DNA of 49,813 nucleotides from Candidatus Mediterraneibacter stercoripullorum. Lineage in GTDB: Bacteria > Bacillota > Clostridia > Lachnospirales > Lachnospiraceae. Positions 25,436 to 32,898 of the stretch are shown piece by piece. Position numbers and translations under genes: made by a program. Under the pieces are notes generated by a model, which was not told the DNA's origin, ran no database searches, and saw nothing but the letters and a program-made list of their open reading frames with translations. The stretch is taken from the NCBI GenBank assembly GCA_019115765.1, contig DXCZ01000076.1:1-49813 (forward strand), given 5' to 3'. Position 1 is the first letter of the stretch, and every line of letters begins with the position of its first letter.

Positions 25436-26356
25436 TCAGAACCCTCCCCGTTTTTTCACGATATAGACAGGCCTTTTCTTGCTTTCCATATAATCTTTCG
25501 AGATATACTGCCCCAGAATGGAGATGAACAGCATCTGTATTCCGCTGAGCAGCAGGATCAGGCAGACCAGCATAGGGATGCCGCTCAGGGCATGTCCAGA
25601 GAGCAGGATTCCCAGAACGGACAGAATGGATACTGCGATGAGCAGCCCGCCGGCCGTCCCCGCGAGAGTGACCGGGGCGGAGGAAAATGACAGGATGCCG
25701 TCCACAGCGTAGCGGAACAGGGAGCGAAAATTCCACTTGGTTTTCCCGGCGGCCCGTTCCACGTTGTGGAAGGGGATCCATTTCGTGTCAAATCCCACGA
25801 ATGAGAAGATCCCCTTCATATAGCGGTTGTATTCTTTTAGTTCCAGGACCGCATCGGTCATGGTCCGGTTCATCATGCGGAAATCTCCGGCCCCGTCGGT
25901 CATATCCAGACGGCACATCCTGTTGATCACCTGATAGAATGCGTGTGAGAGGAAATTTCGCATCCGTCCTTCTCCTGTCCGGTCTTCCCGCAGTCCGGCA
26001 CAGCAGTCGTAGCCCTCCGACTTTACTGCATGGTACATGTCTTTCAGCAGTTCAGGCGGATGCTGCAGATCGGCGTCCATGAAGACACAGTAGTCTCCCG
26101 AAGCGTTCTGAAGTCCGGCGTACATGGCCGCCTCTTTTCCGAAGTTCCTTGAAAAGGACAGGAATCTGCACCGTTCATCCATGCGGGTAAAGTGCTGCAG
26201 GATCTCCGGGGTGTGATCCCGGCTTCCATCATCTACGAAGATAAATTCACATTCCGCTCCTTCGATTTCCTTTACTGCGGCTGTTGTTTCCCGGTAGAAT
26301 GCCGGCAGTACATTTTCCTCATTGTAGCAGGGCACGATAATGCTGATCTTATCCAT
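25436..26356 (-). CDS. GT2 polyprenyl-phosphate glycosyltransferase (CsbB/GtrB-like)
   Basis: A 306-residue enzyme with a GT2 GT-A domain (ISIIVPCYNEENVLPAFY at the N-terminus; EFIFVDDGSRD about residue 38; YCVFMDADLQHPPE about 90 with the metal-binding DAD-type motif; QxxRW replaced by the DPM-type region) and two membrane spans near the C-terminus (about 235-290). Family members transfer a sugar from UDP-sugar to undecaprenyl phosphate at the inner face of the membrane. ATG 26356 is chosen: it begins directly at the GT2 signature and overlaps the gtrA-like stop by 8 bp, as in coupled genes. It is the last gene of the YfhO-GtrA-GT2 operon. The sugar is not predictable. Confidence 0.88.
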   Translation of the reverse strand: MDKISIIVPCYNEENVLPAFYRETTAAVKEIEGAECEFIFVDDGSRDHTPEILQHFTRMDERCRFLSFSRNFGKEAAMYAGLQNASGDYCVFMDADLQHPPELLKDMYHAVKSEGYDCCAGLREDRTGEGRMRNFLSHAFYQVINRMCRLDMTDGAGDFRMMNRTMTDAVLELKEYNRYMKGIFSFVGFDTKWIPFHNVERAAGKTKWNFRSLFRYAVDGILSFSSAPVTLAGTAGGLLIAVSILSVLGILLSGHALSGIPMLVCLILLLSGIQMLFISILGQYISKDYMESKKRPVYIVKKRGGF

Positions 26357-26741
26357 GACAGACCTCCTCTTTCTTAAACACTCCATATTTGCAGAGAACA
26401 TAATTTCCGATCACAGTTACGGCGCTGACTGCTATCTTAGACGGAAACGGCATGATATGCATCCGGTCGATGAGCAGCCAGAGCAGGATATTTTCAATGG
26501 CAAGGGTGACAAACCGCAGAGCCGCAAAGGAAGGAAGCTCCTGCCAGATCCGGTTCCCGGAGTGGAACACCCATTTCCGGTTCAGTCCGTATGCGGTCAG
26601 TACGGCGCCTGCCCAGGCAATGCTGTTCGCTGCCAGCCAGGGGATCCCCGTCCAGAGAAGCCCGACATACAGTGCGTAGTTGACGCCTGTAGTCAGTCCT
26701 CCGCTGATGATATATGTGATGAATTCCTGTTTTATCTTCAT
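26349..26741 (-). CDS. GtrA-family membrane protein (GtcA-like flippase)
   Basis: A 130-residue protein with four membrane spans (about residues 10-30, 36-56, 72-92 and 98-118) of the GtrA/GtcA family. Members are thought to flip undecaprenyl-phosphate sugars across the membrane. FITYIISGGLTTGVNYALY at the start is characteristic. The ribosome site AAGGAGGAG is complementary to 26750-26757. It overlaps the GT2 gene by 8 bp and lies 101 bp after the YfhO gene. Confidence 0.88.
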   Translation of the reverse strand: MKIKQEFITYIISGGLTTGVNYALYVGLLWTGIPWLAANSIAWAGAVLTAYGLNRKWVFHSGNRIWQELPSFAALRFVTLAIENILLWLLIDRMHIMPFPSKIAVSAVTVIGNYVLCKYGVFKKEEVCHG

Positions 26742-26842
26742 GATACTCTCCTCCTTTTAATCCCGCGTGCAGCAGGCCGGTCGGACATGCCTGCATGTCC
26801 ATTTGTCGGTTCCCGCAGACAGCGGATCCTTTGATCGCAAAT

Positions 26843-29590
26843 TCATGATGGATTTTCCGCCTTCCGAACTTTCCCTATCCGGGCATCCCATATGAGAAAT
26901 CCCGCGTATCCTGCCAGAGCCAGCAGGCTGATCAGGATGCCGGCAGTTTTCCCCGGCGGAGAGAATCGGATCTCGATGAAATGAGTTCCCTCCTTCAGCC
27001 ATGTTCCGGCAAAGGCTTCGTTTACTCTTGTAATCTCGCCGGGCTTTCCGTCCACCAGGATTTCCAGCCCGTTCTGGAGCGGGATGGATGTGGCGAAGAG
27101 CCCGTCCGAATCTGCCGTTACAGTACCCGCAAGTACAAGGCGGGAACCTTCTGATACATGGGTCAGCGGTGTAAATGATTTCTCTGAAAAGTTGCTTACA
27201 TCATATGCCAGCCATCTGATATCCCGCAGGATATAGTGTCCTTTGGAAAATGTGACCGCCAGGCTGTCCACCCCTTTCCCGGGCGTGGGGCAGAACTGAT
27301 AGTGAAAGCACTCGTTCCCGTTCGGATATGGGGCGGACGGCCCGGACAGCTTGTTGCGGACATCATTGATATCGATGACTACTGCTTTCCGGGAAAGGTT
27401 CTCTACCTGGAACTGCAGCAGAAGGAGCTTATCCACAGGCGGATCAGACACGGTCAGTTTCAGAGTGCAGTCCCTTTCCGCGGAGATCTCATATCCGCCG
27501 GAGGCCTTCTCTATCTTCAGCCCGTCCGGGAGAGCTTCACCGGGGGCCAGAGCCGGTTCCGGAAGAATATCCTCCATAAAACTTTCCGACTTACTATCTG
27601 TACCCTCATCTGTATTCGTCATATTCGTCACTGTATAACGGGTGAGAATATCCAGTTTCTCATATGGATCCAGACGGTTATATTCTGCTTCTGGAAACAG
27701 ATCATTTGTAAAATATGCGACAGGAAGTACCTGAGTATTTTCAGCCAGTACGCTGTCTCCTGACTGGCGGACAGCTGTGTATCCGGCTGGTATATGATCC
27801 GCGTTAGTTTCCAGATAGCGGACGCCCATGAGATACAGCATGAAGGGATTGAGAGATGTGAGTATTGCTACCCGGTTGTTGATCCGGATGGGCGTCATCA
27901 GCGTGTCGTAGTAAAAGTCTGAATACACATAGTTTGTCACTGAGGAGTACATGGTGCTCCGGGACGGTCCTTCTGCGGACAGCTTATTACAGTCGGCCAG
28001 CGGTTCGAGCAGACTTCCGATCCGGTAGATCTGCCGGAGATCATTCTCTCCGTTTTCTCCGGACAATTCATTTTTCGCCGCTTCATCTCCGGCTATGCCA
28101 GAGGAGTCATCGGGGACTTCTGCTCTCCGGACCCAGTCTTCAGTTCCGGCTGTCGTCAGATATATCCCGGTCGGAGCAATAAGGATGAGGAACACGCAGA
28201 GCGTTCCGGCGAGAAGCGGAGTCCACCTTTGCCGGGCCTTTGGTCTGCGGCAGTAAAACTTCATGACCAGGCATGCCAGAAGCAGCAGGATCAGTTCTGC
28301 CATGATCCAGGGAAACTGAACCTGGCTGACCCAAAGGAGACTGACAGGGATCATGATCAGAAAGGGCCATGTGGGAAATCTCACATCTGAGTCGGCCGAA
28401 GTCCCAACCTCCATGGCTGCTCCCGCCAAAGGCCCCTTCTCCATGCCCGCAACGGCCGAGGGCTCATCTTGTATACCTGTACCGGCCATAGATCCTTCCT
28501 GCAGAAACCTGACGCAGTGCAGGATTACCAGAGGCATGAAAGGGATCAGTATCTTCGGCCTGGAATAAAGGGTACCGTTTAAAACGTAGGAAAAGATGCC
28601 GAACATTCCTAGCAGCAGAAAGAGGATGCTGTCTTTCCGAAATCTTTTCCACCCCAGCCCGGCGAGGATGGTATACAGACAGACCAGTGTCAGTCCCATG
28701 CCGTATTCATTGAACAGGATATTGTTCAGGACCGGATTAGGGGCGAACAGTTCCGCCGGATTGACGCCGGACCCGCTCCTGCGGTGTTCCAGCAGGACAA
28801 GTCCGGTGGGGATGAGCAGAGCGCCCGCCATTGCTACAGACAGCAGAGCAGCCGGCACATATCCTCTGAGGAAATATTTCCGGAAAAATTCTTTCCCTTC
28901 TGTCCTGTACCAGTACCACCCAACGGCGGCTAGTGCGGCTCCGGAATAATAGAAGCTGCTCAGGAAGATAAGCGTCAGGCAGAGCGGCAGCCAGCGAAAC
29001 TTTCTTTTCCGGATACACAGAAAGGAAAGGATCAGGAACGGCATGTAGTTGACAAACATGACCTGACGGTGCATATGGAACATGCAGCCTGCCGTCATGA
29101 ACAGCACACTTCCTGCAAATGCAGTGACGGGCCGGATGCCTTCGCTTCTCAGCCAGTGCCAGACCAGCAGAATGGATGAGAGATATACGGCCAGCATATA
29201 TCCGAGCAGGATCTTCACCATGGGCACCTGCGGCAGCAGACATCCGATCAGGATATCCGGCCGGAGAAAACCATAGTAGGAAAACTGAAATCCATTTGCT
29301 CCGCCGCCAAGATCCAGCCAGGACGGCAGCAGCGTCTTCTGATCTAGGCAGGCGTCCCTTATAGTTTCTGCAAGAGCAGCGTGCTGGCTCAGCCAGTCCG
29401 TATGAGAGCCGAAGATACAGCCCTCCGGTATTGACAGCGCAATGAGCAGTATTAAAAGCAGGATGAGTGCTGCCGGAAAAAGAAGAGAAGGCAGAATGGT
29501 ACGCCAGTCGTTTCTTTTCTTTCTTTTCAAATTGGAGGATTCAGCTCCTCTGGAAATGATATTTTTGAAAACTGTTGTCTTTATCATCAT
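26843..29590 (-). CDS. YfhO-family GT-C membrane glycosyltransferase
   Basis: A 915-residue protein with about 12-14 membrane spans, mostly in the first 480 residues, followed by a large extracellular domain and a last span near the C-terminus (about 885-905). It matches YfhO: GSHTDWLSQHAALAETIRD after the first span, SWLDLGGGANGFQFSYYG, and the acidic loop residues typical of GT-C enzymes. In Bacillus, Listeria and Staphylococcus, YfhO-type proteins move a sugar from undecaprenyl phosphate to lipoteichoic acid outside the cell, working with a CsbB-type GT2 and GtcA. All three are encoded together here. ATG 29590 is preferred (GGGGGAT upstream) over a GTG four codons earlier. Confidence 0.85.
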   Translation of the reverse strand: MMIKTTVFKNIISRGAESSNLKRKKRNDWRTILPSLLFPAALILLLILLIALSIPEGCIFGSHTDWLSQHAALAETIRDACLDQKTLLPSWLDLGGGANGFQFSYYGFLRPDILIGCLLPQVPMVKILLGYMLAVYLSSILLVWHWLRSEGIRPVTAFAGSVLFMTAGCMFHMHRQVMFVNYMPFLILSFLCIRKRKFRWLPLCLTLIFLSSFYYSGAALAAVGWYWYRTEGKEFFRKYFLRGYVPAALLSVAMAGALLIPTGLVLLEHRRSGSGVNPAELFAPNPVLNNILFNEYGMGLTLVCLYTILAGLGWKRFRKDSILFLLLGMFGIFSYVLNGTLYSRPKILIPFMPLVILHCVRFLQEGSMAGTGIQDEPSAVAGMEKGPLAGAAMEVGTSADSDVRFPTWPFLIMIPVSLLWVSQVQFPWIMAELILLLLACLVMKFYCRRPKARQRWTPLLAGTLCVFLILIAPTGIYLTTAGTEDWVRRAEVPDDSSGIAGDEAAKNELSGENGENDLRQIYRIGSLLEPLADCNKLSAEGPSRSTMYSSVTNYVYSDFYYDTLMTPIRINNRVAILTSLNPFMLYLMGVRYLETNADHIPAGYTAVRQSGDSVLAENTQVLPVAYFTNDLFPEAEYNRLDPYEKLDILTRYTVTNMTNTDEGTDSKSESFMEDILPEPALAPGEALPDGLKIEKASGGYEISAERDCTLKLTVSDPPVDKLLLLQFQVENLSRKAVVIDINDVRNKLSGPSAPYPNGNECFHYQFCPTPGKGVDSLAVTFSKGHYILRDIRWLAYDVSNFSEKSFTPLTHVSEGSRLVLAGTVTADSDGLFATSIPLQNGLEILVDGKPGEITRVNEAFAGTWLKEGTHFIEIRFSPPGKTAGILISLLALAGYAGFLIWDARIGKVRKAENPS

Positions 29591-29625
29591 GTGATCCCCC
29601 ACGTTCCAATGTTCTTATGTGCCTA

Positions 29626-29682
29626 ATCATAGAATGTGTTTCTTAATATATCCCCCAAGAGTTTCTAAAGAATTCTTAAGAA
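29626..29682. promoter_or_regulatory. Divergent control region: yfhO -10 box and response-regulator boxes
   Basis: On the minus strand TATGAT (complement of 29626-29631) is a -10 for the YfhO operon without a recognisable -35. Upstream of it lie two adjacent 10-bp boxes, TTCTAAAGAA (29663-29672) and TTCTTAAGAA (29673-29682), and a partial third, TTCTTAATAT, around 29640. Tandem 10-bp boxes at about -44 to -63 are what an OmpR-family activator would use. The adjacent response regulator is the obvious candidate. Confidence 0.45.
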
Positions 29683-29760
29683 GGGGATACAGAAATCTTT
29701 AATTCGTGTATACTTCAATAATGAGAAAAGAAAGGAAGACATAAAAGAGAGAGGACGAAA

Positions 29761-30513
29761 ATGGAGACAGCACAGACAACTGCCCGCATCCTCGTTGTAG
29801 ACGATAACCCGGAGATCCGGGAGATCCTGCATATTCTGCTGGGCGGCGAAGGTTATGAAATAGATGAGGCCAGAGACGGAGCATCAGCTCTGAAACAGAC
29901 AGAGACAGCAGAATACGACCTGATCATCCTTGATATCATGATGCCGGGGATGAACGGTTATCAGACCTGCCGGGAGATCAGGAAAAACAGCAACGCGCCT
30001 ATCCTTTTCCTGAGCGCCAGGACTCAGGAGGGGGATAAGATGCTGGGCTTCTCCAGCGGAGGGGATGACTATCTGGCCAAGCCCTTTTCCTATAATGAGC
30101 TGGTCAGCCGGTCGAAGGCTCTGATCCGCCGGTATCAGGTCTACCGGGGTAAAAACGACGCTGCCGGAGATCAAGATGATACTTCCGGAAATGGAAAGGA
30201 TCACAGTGAGAAGAATGTCATCCGGTTTCATGAGCTGGAGATTGACGAGGCGGCGGAGACGGTGACAAGGAACGGCATAGTCGTGGATCTGACAGATACG
30301 GAGTACGCTCTGCTTCATCTTCTCGTAAAGAACCGCCGTCAGATCTTTTCCGCGGAGCACCTCTACGAGTCGGTATGGGGCGAGCCCTACTATTACGGGG
30401 CCGCCAATACAGTCATGGTTCACATCCGGAACCTGCGGCGGAAGATCGAGCCGGATCCGGGGAATCCCACATGGATCAGAACAGTATGGGGAAGGGGGTA
30501 CCGCTGTGATTAA
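29761..30513 (+). CDS. OmpR/PhoB-family response regulator
   Basis: A 250-residue DNA-binding regulator. The receiver domain occupies residues ~8-125: ILVVDDNPEIREIL with the acidic pocket, YDLIILDIMMPGMNG with phospho-Asp (about residue 60), and DYLAKPFSYNEL with the conserved Lys (about 110). A hydrophilic linker of about 25 residues leads to a winged helix (about 150-248; TDTEYALLHLLVKN, then VMVHIRNLRRKIE and IRTVWGRGYRC). It overlaps the kinase start by 8 bp, so the pair is coupled. The start follows GAGAGGA. It is divergent from the YfhO operon, with tandem boxes between them. Confidence 0.92.
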   Translation: METAQTTARILVVDDNPEIREILHILLGGEGYEIDEARDGASALKQTETAEYDLIILDIMMPGMNGYQTCREIRKNSNAPILFLSARTQEGDKMLGFSSGGDDYLAKPFSYNELVSRSKALIRRYQVYRGKNDAAGDQDDTSGNGKDHSEKNVIRFHELEIDEAAETVTRNGIVVDLTDTEYALLHLLVKNRRQIFSAEHLYESVWGEPYYYGAANTVMVHIRNLRRKIEPDPGNPTWIRTVWGRGYRCD

Positions 30514-31882
30514 AGACCGTGTGAAAGGATTTTTTCAGACCCATCGGCTGCGAAAATGGCGGATTCGTACAAAGCTGGCAGTGCTGGTGGTGATCATGGC
30601 GGCTGTAAGCATCAGTCTTTATTATTTTCTGTGGACCAGACAGCAGGACGTATGCATATTTCTGGAAAAGACCGGGATCGTTACATTTTTCGATGAGGAA
30701 AGATTTCTTGAAAAGCTTGAGGCGGAAGCAAAAAAATATACAGTTCCTGAGATGGAAGATGAGGCGGGAGTAGAGGAAATGGCTCCGTTCTTTGACGAGG
30801 TCTGTGACAGATACACGATGATATCTGTCTATGGCGCAGAAGACAATGTATTCAGAGTCGGAAATATGGGGGGAGCCATTGCGGACTTCCTTTACGGAAC
30901 ATATACCTATAACAGTATGCAGCTGCTGGGGGAGAAGCTGGGCAATGCCTCCGTCGAATTTGCAAACGGTACATATCTTGTGGAGTACCGTTCTTATCAC
31001 AGGACTTACTTTACTTTTCCCTATACAGTATTCTGCCTGATCTTCTGCGGCTCCCTTTTTCTGTGCAGCATTTTGATCTATATAGGAAGAGTAATGAAAC
31101 GGATCTTCTGTGTAAAGGAATCCATTGTCAGGATGTCTCTGGGTGACCTGGCCCGCCCGGTGCCTGCATGCGGAGAAGATGAGGTGGGGATTCTTGCCGC
31201 TGAACTGGATTCCATGCGCCGCACCCTTCAGGAAAATATTGAGAAGGAGGCAGAGAGCCGCAAGGCCAACCAGGATCTGATTACAGCCATGTCGCATGAT
31301 CTGAGGACGCCTCTCACTGTTCTCAATGGTTATCTGGAGGTACTTAGACTGAAACGAGCCGATCCGGAGCAGCAGGAAGAATTTATCGAGAGATGTCTTG
31401 GGAAAACAGAGGATATCCGCACACTGACAGACCGGATGTTTGAATATGCACTTATATATGAAGAGAATGAGGTGCCCGAGCTTAGAAAGATGCCGATCTC
31501 CATCCTGCAGGAGATCCTGACGGAAAACTGCGATTTCATCAATCTGGCAGGATTTTCCGTGGAACAGAATATCCGGTTTCCGGATAGTTCCTTTTCCGGG
31601 GATGAAGTTATGCTGAAGCGTATTTTCAGCAATCTGTTTTCCAATATATTAAAATATGGAGACAAGAAAGCTCCGGTTATTGTGCAGGCGGTACCCGCTA
31701 GAGGCCGTCTCAAGATCACGCTGACAAATGCAGTCCGGCAGACGGAAGAGGATGTGGAAAGTAACCGGATTGGTCTGAAAAGCACAGAAAAAATGATACA
31801 GATGCACCAGGGAGAAATGTATACGATAGATGAAAATCATGTGTTTACCGTAGAGATTTGTTTTGACATTTCTGTTCCTTAA
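30506..31882 (+). CDS. Membrane sensor histidine kinase
   Basis: A 458-residue kinase starting at GTG 30506, overlapping the regulator by 8 bp. It has two membrane spans (about residues 20-42 and 172-195) flanking a ~125-residue extracellular sensor with no recognised fold, a HAMP segment, and a HisKA domain with the phospho-His in SHDLRTPLTVLNGYLEVL (about 262). The HATPase domain has an N box, RIFSNLFSNILKYG. The usual DxGxG (G1) box is replaced by TLTNAVR, and only a GLKSTEKMIQMHQGE G2-like segment follows. This variant is common among clostridial VanS-like kinases, so it may still be active. The signal is unknown, and a cell-envelope cue is likely from context. Confidence 0.88.
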   Translation: MIKDRVKGFFQTHRLRKWRIRTKLAVLVVIMAAVSISLYYFLWTRQQDVCIFLEKTGIVTFFDEERFLEKLEAEAKKYTVPEMEDEAGVEEMAPFFDEVCDRYTMISVYGAEDNVFRVGNMGGAIADFLYGTYTYNSMQLLGEKLGNASVEFANGTYLVEYRSYHRTYFTFPYTVFCLIFCGSLFLCSILIYIGRVMKRIFCVKESIVRMSLGDLARPVPACGEDEVGILAAELDSMRRTLQENIEKEAESRKANQDLITAMSHDLRTPLTVLNGYLEVLRLKRADPEQQEEFIERCLGKTEDIRTLTDRMFEYALIYEENEVPELRKMPISILQEILTENCDFINLAGFSVEQNIRFPDSSFSGDEVMLKRIFSNLFSNILKYGDKKAPVIVQAVPARGRLKITLTNAVRQTEEDVESNRIGLKSTEKMIQMHQGEMYTIDENHVFTVEICFDISVP

Positions 31883-32003
31883 CCGGTCGGAGCGAGCAAT
31901 GTAATATAAATACAATTCGGAAATTATAAAATACAGAATTTTCTGATAAATACATATGAATTCAATAATTTTAAAATTATTAAAATAAAAAACGAAAAAT
32001 GTG

Positions 32004-32032
32004 TTGACAAAATAAGGGCCTGGTGGTATTAT
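32004..32032 (+). promoter_or_regulatory. Consensus promoter of the decayed gene
   Basis: Perfect TTGACA (32004-32009) and TATTAT (32027-32032) with a 17-bp spacer. It is followed 100 bp later by a GGAGG ribosome site at about 32136-32140. Confidence 0.6.
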
Positions 32033-32148
32033 TAAATCAATCCAAAAGAGATACAACAAAACATCTCAAAAGGATATTTATCTAAGAGAGCACATTATAT
32101 CAGGTGTTCAATTAGATTAAAAATAAAAGGCAACAGGAGGATAGTCCC

Positions 32149-32782
32149 ATGGACAGTATAGTTTCAGTTAATAATCAATATGTCAGTGGTACGGCAAATG
32201 TAAGTTCCTGTGAAGAAAGAGACCTTTGCTGATACAAAAGATTAACGATCCAGAAATAAGCAGAATGAAAAGATTTGATCGGAGAGTTCGGAATCTGGAT
32301 AAAAAATCAAATGATTTAACATTTGCAGACGTATTGAATATAGATACCACATTTAGTAAAATTTCGAAAGATGCGTAAAGAAACATCGAGTAGATTGTTA
32401 TCTTATATTAAATGTACATAGTTATAGATGCAATAATTCAGTAATGTGTGGGAATATCGATTAACGATACTGCTTCAGATGAAAGATTATAGGAATAATA
32501 ACTTGCGTACAGTTTAAGAGATAAGATGATACCTGGACAGTAGCATAAAGCAGAAAAGAAGGATTTTACTATAAACCTTGATTGTTATTTAAAAAAAGGA
32601 AGATTACAGAAGAGGAGCTTTTGAGAAGAAAGTTTTCTAAGGAAAACTAATCTGAAAAGAAGTCGGATAGTCAGAGATGGATTAAATAACAGACAGCAGA
32701 GGTCTTACAGGAACGAAATCAAGCATTTGCCTCCGATATCAAATATAAAATAAAAATTATGAAAAAATTAAATAAAACATAA
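32149..32782 (+). pseudogene. Decayed gene of unknown function with multiple in-frame stops
   Basis: A GGAGG site and ATG 32149 open a 27-codon frame (MDSIVSVNNQYVSG at the start) that stops at 32232. Shifting frame near 32223 restores a coding-like sequence (KINDPEISRMKRFDRRVRN, LTFADVLNIDTTFSKISKDA). It runs to ~32600, interrupted by eight stops that are all TAA or TAG, then shifts at an A7 run to another frame (ITEEELLRRKFSKEN, QTAEVLQERNQAFASDIKY) with two TAA, ending at TAA 32780. Promoter, ribosome site and terminator are intact. The original product would be about 210 residues, polar, without membrane spans. I do not recognise it. The alternative is non-coding AT-rich DNA or a short 27-residue peptide gene with a long 3' tail. 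Confidence 0.45.
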
Positions 32783-32819
32783 AATGCATCTTCAATGTCA
32801 ATTGAGGATGCATTTTTTT
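32783..32819 (+). terminator. Terminator of the decayed gene
   Basis: ATGCATCTTCAAT (32784-32796) pairs with ATTGAGGATGCAT (32800-32812) with one G-U pair, followed by TTTTTTT. This is a textbook intrinsic terminator. Confidence 0.85.
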
Positions 32820-32898
32820 GACAGAATGAGTCTCATATGGTAAACTATTGAAAGAGTATCGGCTTATGCCAGAAACATAGAAATGAGCAAAATGATCG

